From RGIG2134 sp964461115 (GTDB lineage Bacteria; Cyanobacteriota; Vampirovibrionia; Gastranaerophilales; Gastranaerophilaceae), in NCBI GenBank assembly GCA_964461115.1, contig CAYWSX010000012.1, forward strand, positions 1 to 64,000: a stretch of 64,000 nucleotides of DNA. The letters are read 5' to 3'. The notes below the pieces were generated by a model that did not search any database, was not told where the DNA came from, and saw nothing but the letters and a program-made list of their open reading frames with translations. Made by a program: the position numbers and the translations under genes. Below are positions 51,499-58,808 of this stretch, in pieces. The first letter of the stretch is position 1. Every line of letters starts with the position of its first letter.

Positions 51499-51500
51499 TT

Positions 51501-51662
51501 ATGAGGAATATTGATTTAAAATTGGTTTTGTGCAAGCAAAAACGTGAAACAACACCAGAAGAAGATATGAAGGATTTAATTAATTTTACTCTTGTGTTAC
51601 AAGAAATACAAAGAGAAATCGCCGAAAGTCAACAAGGACTTTGCTCAAGGGTGTATAATTAA
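51501..51662 (+). CDS. Small protein (53 aa) between primase and recombinase
   Basis: MRNIDLKLVLCKQKRETTPE followed by a helix (EDMKDLINFTLVLQEIQREI). It starts 2 bp after the primase stop and lies between the primase and the recombinase on the same strand. Its position would suit a recombination directionality factor or excisionase, which are small and often beside the recombinase, but the sequence itself does not show this. Confidence 0.5.
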   Translation: MRNIDLKLVLCKQKRETTPEEDMKDLINFTLVLQEIQREIAESQQGLCSRVYN

Positions 51663-51671
51663 GTAAGGATA

Positions 51672-51680
51672 TGGTAAAAT
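51672..51680 (+). promoter_or_regulatory. Extended -10 promoter of the serine recombinase, leaderless placement
   Basis: TGGTAAAAT followed by AAAAGC and the ATG at 51687. An AAGGATATGG stretch upstream (51664-51674) could also act as a weak ribosome-binding site on a longer transcript. Confidence 0.45.
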
Positions 51681-51686
51681 AAAAGC

Positions 51687-53207
51687 ATGACAAATCTACA
51701 AGCAAATATATATGTTCGTGTTAGCACAGACGAACAGGCAAAATATGGGTATAGCCTAGACTCACAGACCGAACTGTGTAAAAACTTTGCAAAAAACATG
51801 GGTTACACTGTATCAGAAGTGTTTATTGATGGCGGAATAAGTGCTAAAGATATGAATAGACCCGCTTTTCAAGAAATGTTATCACACTGTACAAAAAAGA
51901 AAAACAATATTTCGGCTGTCATAGTTTGGAAATTAGACAGATTATGCAGAAACTTAAATGATTATCACTCAACTATATTGCCAATGTTGTTTAAACATAA
52001 TGTCAAACTGCTTTCTGTTACGGAAGGAAACGACCTGGAAACAGCCTCAGGGGAGCTTGCAAGAAATATTTGGATGTCCTTTGCGGATTATGAAAGAAAG
52101 ATGATAGCTCAAAGGGTTACGGCAGGCATGAGAGCAAAAGCAGCAAAGGGGATTTATCCCTCAAAAGCTCCTATCGGCTATAAAAATATGACTGACGAAG
52201 CAAAAAATAAATTTATTGTTATCGATGAAAGCCGAGCATTTTTTGTCAGAAAAGCCTTTGAATTATATGCCACTGGAGCTTATTCAGTAGAAACCTTGAG
52301 GAAAAAACTTATTGAGGATGGATTCAATAACGGCAGAACTCCCATAACCAAAAAAGGAGTGTATACAATCTTAAAAAATCCTTTCTACATCGGGGTTATA
52401 GAGTGGAGAGGCGAAAGATTTGATAATGCAGTCCATAAACCGCTCATTAAACCTTATCTGTTTTACAAGGTTCAAGATGTTTTTGAACGCAAAGCCAATC
52501 CACGCTTGCAAAAACATGATTTTGCTTATACAAGTTTGATTAAATGTGAATGCGGGTGTTTTCTGACAGCCGAAGCCCACAAGGGCGGTAGATTGGTCTA
52601 TTACAAATGCACTGGAAACAAAGGCTGTAAAATCAAGAAAAAGTACATAAGAGAAGAAATAATCGAGGCAAAGTATCAGGAAATTTTCGATAGGTTCGAT
52701 TTAAAACCTGAATTAGCCGAGCAATTATGTAAGGATTTAAAAACTGTCTACAAAGAACATACTTCAAACGATGAGCTTTCTATTGAAGCGTTATCAAAAG
52801 AAATTCCCAAGCTTGATAAAAAGCTAAATCAACTTTATGATGATAAACTCGATGGTTTGATTGATGTAACTTTTTACAGCAAAAAGAAGCATGACTATCA
52901 GGCTCAAATCGATAAAATTAATATACAGATTGCTACAAAAATGAAATCAGGTGAGGAAAAATTTAATTTCGCCCAGTCTTTAATCGAACTGTTCAAAGAT
53001 GCACCACGACTGTTTAAGCAAGCATCGCCCGAGAAAAAGCGGATTCTAGTAAATTTGGTTCAATCGAACGCTCTTTTAAAAGACGAAAAGCTCCAAGTGG
53101 AGCTTAAATCTGTCTTTTTTGAGTTGGCTAAACTAGCCGATTTTGATAAATGGTACTCCCAGGGGAATTCGAATCCCCGTCGCCTCCGTGAAAGGGAGGT
53201 GTCCTAG
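51687..53207 (+). CDS. Large serine recombinase (element integrase)
   Basis: 506 residues. N-terminal catalytic domain with Ser13 in YVRVSTDEQ, the DRLCRN motif and the EF-type helix; a recombinase domain (about 165-270); a zinc ribbon (CECGCFLTAEAHKGG ... CTGNKGC, about 288-312); a coiled coil (about 350-430). Up to Ser491 it is element DNA; the last 15 residues (QGNSNPRRLREREVS) are read from the antisense strand of tRNA-Glu. The native end lies at 30763-30870. It probably integrates and excises the element. TGGTAAAAT lies 6 nt before the ATG. Confidence 0.95.
   Translation: MTNLQANIYVRVSTDEQAKYGYSLDSQTELCKNFAKNMGYTVSEVFIDGGISAKDMNRPAFQEMLSHCTKKKNNISAVIVWKLDRLCRNLNDYHSTILPMLFKHNVKLLSVTEGNDLETASGELARNIWMSFADYERKMIAQRVTAGMRAKAAKGIYPSKAPIGYKNMTDEAKNKFIVIDESRAFFVRKAFELYATGAYSVETLRKKLIEDGFNNGRTPITKKGVYTILKNPFYIGVIEWRGERFDNAVHKPLIKPYLFYKVQDVFERKANPRLQKHDFAYTSLIKCECGCFLTAEAHKGGRLVYYKCTGNKGCKIKKKYIREEIIEAKYQEIFDRFDLKPELAEQLCKDLKTVYKEHTSNDELSIEALSKEIPKLDKKLNQLYDDKLDGLIDVTFYSKKKHDYQAQIDKINIQIATKMKSGEEKFNFAQSLIELFKDAPRLFKQASPEKKRILVNLVQSNALLKDEKLQVELKSVFFELAKLADFDKWYSQGNSNPRRLREREVS
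53148..53159. other. Right attachment site core
   Basis: AAATGGTACTCC, identical to 30751-30762, covering the last nine bases of tRNA-Glu including CCA. Confidence 0.82.
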
Positions 53208-53226
53208 GCCTCTAGACGATGGGAGC
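53151..53226 (-). tRNA. trnE: tRNA-Glu (TTC)
   Basis: The 76-nt cloverleaf is complete, with CCA encoded. Anticodon loop CTTTCAC gives anticodon TTC. Acceptor pair 1-72 is G-U, discriminator A73, and the D-arm and T-arm are those of cyanobacterial and chloroplast tRNA-Glu, where the molecule also feeds haem/chlorophyll synthesis. The element ends inside its 3' end without changing the tRNA sequence. Confidence 0.97.
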
Positions 53227-53472
53227 TTGGACTGTAGAAATAATATACCTAAAGCATAATTAGTTGTCAACTCAATTTTTCAAAGCTTTTCAAGCCCTTT
53301 ACATAAAAGGAACTTTTTTCAATAAAATCTGTCTATTTAACTAACTCCTTAACATTTAAACTCCTAAACCACACAAATGTGTGGTTTTATTTTTAAATAT
53401 ACTATCTGCTGAGTTTGTTTCAGTATTTAAATTTTATTGAAAGGAACATAAGCTTTTCATATAGCTGGAAAG
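53227..53472. other. Spacer with a terminator
   Basis: No gene seen. A hairpin AAACCACAC/GTGTGGTTT followed by TATTTT (53366-53392) could end plus-strand transcription coming out of the element. Confidence 0.5.
53366..53392 (+). terminator. Intrinsic terminator
   Basis: 9-bp stem with an AAAT loop and a T-rich tail, downstream of the recombinase gene and past the tRNA. Confidence 0.65.
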
Positions 53473-53554
53473 GCTTCGCCTCGAGAGACAGGGTCACAGA
53501 CATCGCCTTCCAGGCTCTGTTGTTCCCTTTGTCAAACAAGTTCAGCATGACAGT
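53473..53554 (-). repeat. 82-bp dispersed repeat, copy 2 (inverted)
   Basis: Exact reverse complement of 22225-22306. Together the two copies enclose 31 kb that includes the whole mobile element. Confidence 0.85.
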
Positions 53555-53649
53555 TTTTTAGATTTTTTAAAAAATATTGATTTAAAAAAACTTTTTTGTT
53601 AGGATTTTATGTACGGAGAGTTTCTTCCGTATTGACAGTTTAATAACAT

Positions 53650-53841
53650 GCCGAAGTGATGAACTGAACGTAGCGAAGCAGAGAAAACTTAGATTTTTCT
53701 ACCAATTTCATCACAGAAGCAAAAAACTTGAAAATTAAATATCATGCCGAAGTGATGAACTGAATGCAGCGAAGCGGAGAAAATTTAGATTTTTCTACCA
53801 ATTTCATCACAGAAGCAAAAAACTTGAAAATTAAATATCAT
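53650..53841 (+). repeat. Two 96-bp tandem units derived from the tRNA-Leu 5' end
   Basis: GCCGAAGTGATGAA starts at 53650, 53746 and 53842: a strict 96-bp period, of which the third is the real tRNA-Leu. Each unit also holds ACCAATTTCATCAC, the reverse complement of bases 8-21 of the tRNA, so each can fold back on the tRNA-like start. The two units differ at only a few positions. Confidence 0.9.
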
Positions 53842-53925
53842 GCCGAAGTGATGAAATTGGTAGACGTGCTAGACTCAAAATCTTGTGTGGGATTCCACGT
53901 GCCGGTTCGAGTCCGGCCTTCGGCA
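53842..53925 (+). tRNA. trnL: tRNA-Leu (CAA)
   Basis: An 84-nt tRNA with a long variable arm, as expected for Leu. Acceptor stem GCCGAAG/CTTCGGC is perfect, anticodon loop CTCAAAA gives CAA. One T-T mismatch is present in the anticodon stem. CCA is not encoded. A terminator follows at once. Confidence 0.92.
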
Positions 53926-54086
53926 TTTTAAAAAACTCCCTTATGGGGAGTTTTTTTGTTGCGGACTCGAACCGGTTCCCGCTTCTCCCCTCTCAGAAAA
54001 CGATACTCAATCGTTTTCTTCGGCACAGTGGCCTTCGGCATTTTGAAAAACTCCCTTATGGGGAGTTTTTTGTTGCGGACTCGAAC
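53915..54086 (+). repeat. Direct repeats of the tRNA-Leu 3' end plus terminator
   Basis: A 57-58-bp unit (tRNA 3' end GGCCTTCGGCATTTT, hairpin, GCGGACTCGAAC) occurs at 53915-53972 and 54030-54086, 115 bp apart. GCGGACTCGAAC is also the reverse complement of part of the T-arm. Short ORFs here are artefacts of the repeats. Confidence 0.85.
53931..53957 (+). terminator. tRNA-Leu terminator
   Basis: AAAACTCC/GGGGAGTTTTTTT around CTTAT. An almost identical hairpin at 54046-54071 belongs to the second repeat unit. Confidence 0.85.
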
Positions 54087-54239
54087 TTATCCTCTATCTG
54101 AAAACAGCCCCAAATTGCCTTTTATACCCAACGACAACAAAAAATCATTTGCAAATATTTTAGAAGAAAAAATAATTGGAACTTAAAAATTTTTTGCTAT
54201 AATTCTTAAATAAGAATTTAGGTTTTTGATCGGTTTAAT

Positions 54240-55442
54240 ATGTTAATTACTAAAATAAATAACAATCCCAATAAAAATGTTTCATTCGGAACAAAGCCTA
54301 TGCCAAAAAATATAGCAGAACGGATTTTCAAAGCCGTCAAACAAGAAACTAATATAAATATTTTTACCCACTCTTCACCTGATGAAGATACTGTTTGTTG
54401 TGCGAAAGTCATTTATAACTGGTTAAGAAAAATGGGGAAATCTGTGTCATTAAGTCTAAACGAGAACGACTTAGGCGGTCTTTTTATAAACTCTGCCAAT
54501 TATAAAATCAAAAAAAACAATCAACAAAACTCCGATTTGCTGTTCCTTCTGGATTTCAACTCACCTGTAAGGATTCCCAAAGGATACACAATTGACTCTA
54601 AGTCTGCACAAAATAAAGTTATAGGATTGGATCACCATGAAGTTGACAAAAATAGCCTTTTAGATGGGAATTCTTATATTGATACGGAATCCAAATCTTG
54701 TTCAGGGATCGTCTTCAGATTTTTTGAAGCACTCGGAATCCCGCTTGCTAAGAAAGATATGGAAAACCTATACTGCGGGATATTAAGCGATTATAAAAAA
54801 ATAAAATACATCAGCTATACACAAGACCAAAATAATAAATCAGTACTTGTAAAGTCAAAGGCACTTTTAGATGATAAAAACTCATTAGAAGTACTAGACA
54901 GGGTTGAATCTTCACTATCACCAAGAAGCAAATCAAAAATTTATGCGCACTTGGATGTCCTCGCAAACCTAACCGCAGAGGAAAAAGCATTTAAAGACAG
55001 TCTCCCTTCAATGGTTCAAGTTACACCAAACGGCAAGCTTGCTTACGTCATAATATCACCTGATAACAAACAATGGATGTCACTCGGATGTGACGAAACC
55101 AGAAACAGTATTATTTTGTCAGACCTAAGACAAAGACTGATAAACAACAACTTAGACTCCGAGAATTTTACCGCAAAACAAAAAGAACAGTTGAAAAATA
55201 TAAAAGGAACAATAGTTTTTTATAGAGAATCGCCTGAATCTGGTAGTATTTACAAAATGAGCCTTTTATCAAAAGATGACTACACAATGAGACTCATTTC
55301 TTATATTAAAACTCATTTGAACCCGGAATTAGTCGCAGGCGGACACTCTGAAAGGGCTGGCGGAAGTATCAACTCATGTGCACCAAAAGACGTGAATCAA
55401 TTTATAAATAATTTTTTAATTGCAGCAGATAAAGTTAAGTAG
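54240..55442 (+). CDS. DHH-family phosphoesterase
   Basis: A 400-residue protein with the DHH fold: THSSPDEDTVCCA (metal-binding Asp pair), LLFLLDF, the DHH motif as GLDHHEVD, and a C-terminal DHHA1-like domain ending with GGHSERAGGS, which contacts the nucleotide. Close families cut short oligonucleotides (nanoRNase) or cyclic dinucleotides. The first 20 residues (KINNNPNKNVSFGTKP) are a low-complexity leader with the SFG motif seen on many proteins of gut melainabacteria. A cyclic dinucleotide role would fit the window's cyclic di-GMP genes, but is unproven. Confidence 0.85.
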   Translation: MLITKINNNPNKNVSFGTKPMPKNIAERIFKAVKQETNINIFTHSSPDEDTVCCAKVIYNWLRKMGKSVSLSLNENDLGGLFINSANYKIKKNNQQNSDLLFLLDFNSPVRIPKGYTIDSKSAQNKVIGLDHHEVDKNSLLDGNSYIDTESKSCSGIVFRFFEALGIPLAKKDMENLYCGILSDYKKIKYISYTQDQNNKSVLVKSKALLDDKNSLEVLDRVESSLSPRSKSKIYAHLDVLANLTAEEKAFKDSLPSMVQVTPNGKLAYVIISPDNKQWMSLGCDETRNSIILSDLRQRLINNNLDSENFTAKQKEQLKNIKGTIVFYRESPESGSIYKMSLLSKDDYTMRLISYIKTHLNPELVAGGHSERAGGSINSCAPKDVNQFINNFLIAADKVK

Positions 55443-55465
55443 ACTAAAATTGCACATGTAGACTA

Positions 55466-56200
55466 TTAATAATTCATTGCCCTCTCTGCCAAAACTCTTG
55501 CGGTGCAATATGACCCCCAAACTGCTTGAGGCTTGGTCATGTCCGACATGCAATAACCCACATTCAGATTCCACCCCGGACGACCATAGACTATTGACTT
55601 ATCGACATCAGTCCAAAATACAAAAATATCTCTACCTACATAATTCGGTCCTTTTCCGGTTCCATTTACATCCACATAAAGATTGCTGCCACTTTGCGCG
55701 AATAAAACACCGTCAGCAGCAAAAAAGCCGCCATCGGGACACAAATCATAATTATTGACAGCACTACTGCCGTCTACATACAAAGAAAGTCGATTGTATC
55801 TGCACTTAGCACCTGACGGCTCGATGTATTGAGCGCCTTTGAATTCTTTAAACAACAAATAAATATTTTTTTCATATGGTGATTTAAAAGTTTTATCACC
55901 CACAGAAGTTCCACTAACACCCCAATCCATGTCTTTTAAGCTGGCAACACCATTGTTAAGTCTAATTGATATTAATGCTTGAAGCACAGAATTATAAGAT
56001 TTTTGAAGACCCACGACATAAGCTTTCTTGGAATAATTAGAAATTATTGAAGGCACCGTCATCGCTGCAACGACTCCTATAACCACCAAAGTTATCAAAA
56101 CCTCAGCAAGCGTGAAAGCTTTTCTTTTATCTTTTAAAGCGAGCCCCCCCCCCCCGAAATACGCGCCAATATTACGTTTTCCATACTTTTCAATCTCCAT
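55466..56200 (-). CDS. Type IV pilin-like protein with a poly-G leader
   Basis: 244 residues. The prepilin core KAFTLAEVLITLVVIGVVAA is preceded by an unusually long leader of about 28 residues that contains Gly-Gly-Gly-Gly encoded by twelve G residues (56144-56155 as C on the plus strand). With 12 G the frame is open; any change not a multiple of three would close it. The rest is a soluble pilin-like domain with four cysteines, DVNGTGKGPNYVGRDIF and a conserved Trp-rich end. A contingency (phase-variable) pilin is likely. No other start codon lies between the tract and the core. Confidence 0.88.
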   Translation of the reverse strand: MEIEKYGKRNIGAYFGGGGLALKDKRKAFTLAEVLITLVVIGVVAAMTVPSIISNYSKKAYVVGLQKSYNSVLQALISIRLNNGVASLKDMDWGVSGTSVGDKTFKSPYEKNIYLLFKEFKGAQYIEPSGAKCRYNRLSLYVDGSSAVNNYDLCPDGGFFAADGVLFAQSGSNLYVDVNGTGKGPNYVGRDIFVFWTDVDKSIVYGRPGWNLNVGYCMSDMTKPQAVWGSYCTARVLAERAMNY

Positions 56201-56277
56201 TTTCTTAAGTTGTATTTAGTATAACATATTAATTGCATTTCGCATAAAAAATAATATATTTAGTAAAAACTCAATTA

Positions 56278-56286
56278 TGATATAAT
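56278..56286 (+). promoter_or_regulatory. Extended -10 promoter of the acetyltransferase gene, leaderless placement
   Basis: TGATATAAT, then 7 nt, then the ATG at 56294. No ribosome-binding site. Confidence 0.55.
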
Positions 56287-56293
56287 TCTTTAA

Positions 56294-56833
56294 ATGGAAA
56301 ATATATTTTTAGAAACGAACAGACTATATCTTCGTAAAATAACGCAAAAAGATTTTGACGAATTAGCCTCAATTCTGCAGGACAAAGATGTCATGTACGC
56401 TTGGGAATGCCCCTTCAGCGATATTGAAGTTCAAGATTGGATAGACAAGTGTATTTCTTATTATAATAAATATAATTTAGGCTATTTTTTGGCAATTAAC
56501 AAAAAGACCCAAGAAATCCTAGGTCAAGCGGCATTGATGCCGGATATTATAAACGATAAAAAGTATTATGAAATCGGCTACATTCTTAAAAAACAATATT
56601 GGCACAACGGATATGCGAAAGAATGCGCAGAGGCTTTGGCAAAATATGCCTTTGATAGTTTAAACTTAAATGAAGTCATCTTTGAAATCAGACCTGATAA
56701 CATACCGTCGAGAAAAGTTGCCGAATCGCTCGGCGCAAAAGTTATAGGTGAATTCACCAAAAATGTAAAAGGTAAGGAAATGTTGCATTTAATTTATTCC
56801 CTAAAAAATCCCTCCGGCTTGCAAATACCTTGA
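56294..56833 (+). CDS. GNAT acetyltransferase, RimJ/RimL type
   Basis: 179 residues with the GNAT fold: LETNRLYLRKITQKDFDELA at the start, EIGYILKKQYWHNGYAKECA for the acetyl-CoA loop (Q/R-x-x-G-x-G/A variant) and IRPDNIPSRKVAESLGAK before the end. Such proteins acetylate ribosomal proteins, other N-termini or small amines. The substrate cannot be named. Confidence 0.88.
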   Translation: MENIFLETNRLYLRKITQKDFDELASILQDKDVMYAWECPFSDIEVQDWIDKCISYYNKYNLGYFLAINKKTQEILGQAALMPDIINDKKYYEIGYILKKQYWHNGYAKECAEALAKYAFDSLNLNEVIFEIRPDNIPSRKVAESLGAKVIGEFTKNVKGKEMLHLIYSLKNPSGLQIP

Positions 56834-56866
56834 GTTTATTGCTATAATTTTCCAAAAGGAGTTTTT

Positions 56867-57679
56867 ATGGCAGATATAAATTTTAAAATTGATAAAGAAA
56901 AATGCGTAAAGTGCGGACTATGCAACCGCGACTGCATTGTGGGGATAATTTCTAAAGACAACGAAAATTATCCGGTTATAAATTCAAAAGTTGAGAAATA
57001 CTGCATCAAATGCCAGCACTGCTTGGCAATATGTCCTGTAGGCGCCGTTTCGATTTTGAACAAAGAGCCTCAAAACTCCACCCAAAAAAGGGAAGTTACT
57101 AACTCAGACGACATGCTCGGGCTAATTCAAACCCGTAGAAGCTGCCGCCATTACAAGCAGGAGAATCTCCCGCAAGAAACTATCGACAAATTGAAAAATA
57201 TGCTTAACTGGATTCCGACGGGAATAAACTATCGCGGACTTCATTTTTCAGTAGTTGAAAATATTGATATAATGACCGAAATTCGAGACGATGTTAATAA
57301 AAAACTACAAAAGCTTGTAAAATTTATTCCGTCAATAGGGATTTTAAAGAAATTAAAACACATGTCAAAAGACGAAAATGGCGTTTTTAGAGGCGCTCCG
57401 CATATGATTGTCGTATCGGTAGACAAAAAAGCGCCTTGCCCTGAAATCGACCCGATTATCGCTTTGAGCTATTTTGATTTGTACGCCCAGACTTTTGGTG
57501 TTGGGACTCTTTGGTGCGGATTTGCCTATATGGCACTCAAATTATTCCCTTCAATAGCCAAGAAAATGCAAATTCCTAAAACGCACAAAATAGCTTATGC
57601 AATGATGTTTGGAGCTCCTGCTGTTAAGTACGCACGCGGAACTCAGCCCGAATCGGCAGGATTTTCTTTAATTAAGTAA
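56867..57679 (+). CDS. Ferredoxin-nitroreductase fusion
   Basis: 270 residues with two 4Fe-4S motifs at the start (CVKCGLCNRDC with a final Cys further on, and CIKCQHCLAICPVGA), then a nitroreductase-like FMN domain (about 85-265) with QTRRSCRHYKQENLPQETID and PHMIVVSVDK. It would take electrons from ferredoxin to an unknown acceptor. AAAGGAG precedes the ATG. It may be co-expressed with the acetyltransferase 33 bp upstream. Confidence 0.9.
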   Translation: MADINFKIDKEKCVKCGLCNRDCIVGIISKDNENYPVINSKVEKYCIKCQHCLAICPVGAVSILNKEPQNSTQKREVTNSDDMLGLIQTRRSCRHYKQENLPQETIDKLKNMLNWIPTGINYRGLHFSVVENIDIMTEIRDDVNKKLQKLVKFIPSIGILKKLKHMSKDENGVFRGAPHMIVVSVDKKAPCPEIDPIIALSYFDLYAQTFGVGTLWCGFAYMALKLFPSIAKKMQIPKTHKIAYAMMFGAPAVKYARGTQPESAGFSLIK

Positions 57680-57685
57680 AAAAAA

Positions 57686-57694
57686 TGTTATAAT
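57686..57694 (+). promoter_or_regulatory. Extended -10 promoter, leaderless placement
   Basis: TGTTATAAT, then ATCTTT, then the ATG at 57701. Confidence 0.5.
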
Positions 57695-57700
57695 ATCTTT

Positions 57701-58402
57701 ATGGATATGAAAATCGATTCGATAAACACAATAAGACCGTCAAATATTTACGCTGTCTTGAGAAGCCCATACGTTCCTCAAGACGTCAAACGTATTGTTG
57801 CAACAGAGCATAAAGAAAAAATATTGAGCGATATCAAAGCAAAAGTAACTAGCGCAGAATATGCTACTCTTCTGGAGACTCGCCCTTTAAAAAAAGGGAG
57901 ACCGCTAAAAAACTCTATGATAAAAAGAGCCGATATGTACATACTTGCAGGCGCTCTTGGTATTGAAAAAAGTGATATCGAAAAATATATCGAAAATATT
58001 GTGAAAAATAATTTTGAAATCCAAGAAAACGCTAAAAAAGAAGACTTAGAAATCACCAAACAATATCTCTATCGTCACGGCAAAAAAGATGATGTGATGA
58101 AATTATTGGAACACGAACTGTCTGACGCCAAACATATGCTGATATATTTATATAGAACCCTAGAACGAAATACAGGCGGGGTTTTTGACTATTTTATCAG
58201 ACCCATTCATCTACTCGATAATCGCACAGCAAAAAGAATGCATAAGTTGATTAATTCTTCTTTGAAAAACGCTCAAGAACAGGGATTTATTTCTTCTTCC
58301 GAAAATCTTGCGGCTGCTGACTTTGCATTAAAACAAATTTATAACATTCAATCAAATTACAAACTCTTAAAAGCCGCTCAAATCGTACGTTATGAAGGGT
58401 AA
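57701..58402 (+). CDS. Hypothetical protein (233 aa)
   Basis: Mostly helical and soluble, with no recognised domain. The N-terminus (KIDSINTIRPSNIYAVLRSP) is followed by helices with TRPLKKGRPLKNSMIKRADM. A region with YLYRHGKKDDVMKLLEHELS might hold a helical repeat. Own promoter 7 nt upstream of the ATG. No function is proposed. Confidence 0.6.
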   Translation: MDMKIDSINTIRPSNIYAVLRSPYVPQDVKRIVATEHKEKILSDIKAKVTSAEYATLLETRPLKKGRPLKNSMIKRADMYILAGALGIEKSDIEKYIENIVKNNFEIQENAKKEDLEITKQYLYRHGKKDDVMKLLEHELSDAKHMLIYLYRTLERNTGGVFDYFIRPIHLLDNRTAKRMHKLINSSLKNAQEQGFISSSENLAAADFALKQIYNIQSNYKLLKAAQIVRYEG

Positions 58403-58489
58403 TTTTTTCCGCTTTAACCTATTTCAAGCGTTCGTTTTGTATATTTTTACCAACAATTTTAAATAAATCTTTTTTGTTCATACACCATA

Positions 58490-58807
58490 TCAATGACCGA
58501 TTTTTAGCAGCACAACACCGAAAATTATGAAAACTATACCGAAAAAGCGCATTAGCGTCATTGCGTCGTTAAAAAACAATATACCGATTAAAAATGTGCA
58601 TGAGGCGCCAATCCCTGTCCAAACTGCATAAGCAGTACCGATAGGAATATCTTTTTGTGCCAAAAATAAGAAAATACCGCTCAAAGTCATTGCAATAACT
58701 GCAAAAAGTATCCACAGAACTTTGTTTGTTGAAACTGAAGCAAGTTTAAGCCCTAACGGCCAACCCACCTCAAATACTGCCGCCAAAAGCAAATAAAACC
58801 ATGCCAT
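58490..58807 (-). CDS. Small multidrug resistance (SMR) family transporter
   Basis: 105 residues with four membrane helices and the family's signature: the Glu in AAVFEVGWPLGLKLA (about 13) and the Trp/Ala/Gly-rich loop AYAVWTGIGASCTFLIG. This is the EmrE/SugE (Gdx) fold: a proton-coupled exporter of lipophilic cations or guanidinium. The SugE/Gdx branch looks more likely from AVWTGIGA, but this is not certain. It starts 1 bp after the stop of the isocitrate-dehydrogenase-like gene, so it is the last gene of that operon. Confidence 0.9.
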   Translation of the reverse strand: MAWFYLLLAAVFEVGWPLGLKLASVSTNKVLWILFAVIAMTLSGIFLFLAQKDIPIGTAYAVWTGIGASCTFLIGILFFNDAMTLMRFFGIVFIIFGVVLLKIGH

Positions 58808-58808
58808 A

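Larger units (their letters stand above)
30751..53159. mobile_element. Integrative mobile element inserted at tRNA-Glu
   Basis: Both ends carry AAATGGTACTCC (30751-30762 and 53148-53159); the right copy covers the CCA end of tRNA-Glu. A large serine recombinase gene abuts the right end. Its reading frame through the core continues, in the same phase, into a 35-codon open tail at the left end (30763-30870), as expected if the ends were once joined in a circle. Cargo: Gabija-like pair, switchable operon, toxin-antitoxin, resolvase, primase-helicase. No conjugation or capsid genes are seen, so it is a defence-type integrative or mobilisable element or a phage satellite. Confidence 0.88.

Noticed and set aside
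53650..53925. Regularly spaced repeats resembling a short CRISPR array
   Set aside because: Only three units with a 96-bp period, the third being a tRNA gene, and the 'spacers' are also repeats. No cas genes are present.
53883..54186. Two overlapping plus-strand ORFs of 72-76 codons after tRNA-Leu
   Set aside because: They arise from the duplicated tRNA 3' ends and terminators; they contain the tRNA T-arm sequence and have no start signals.
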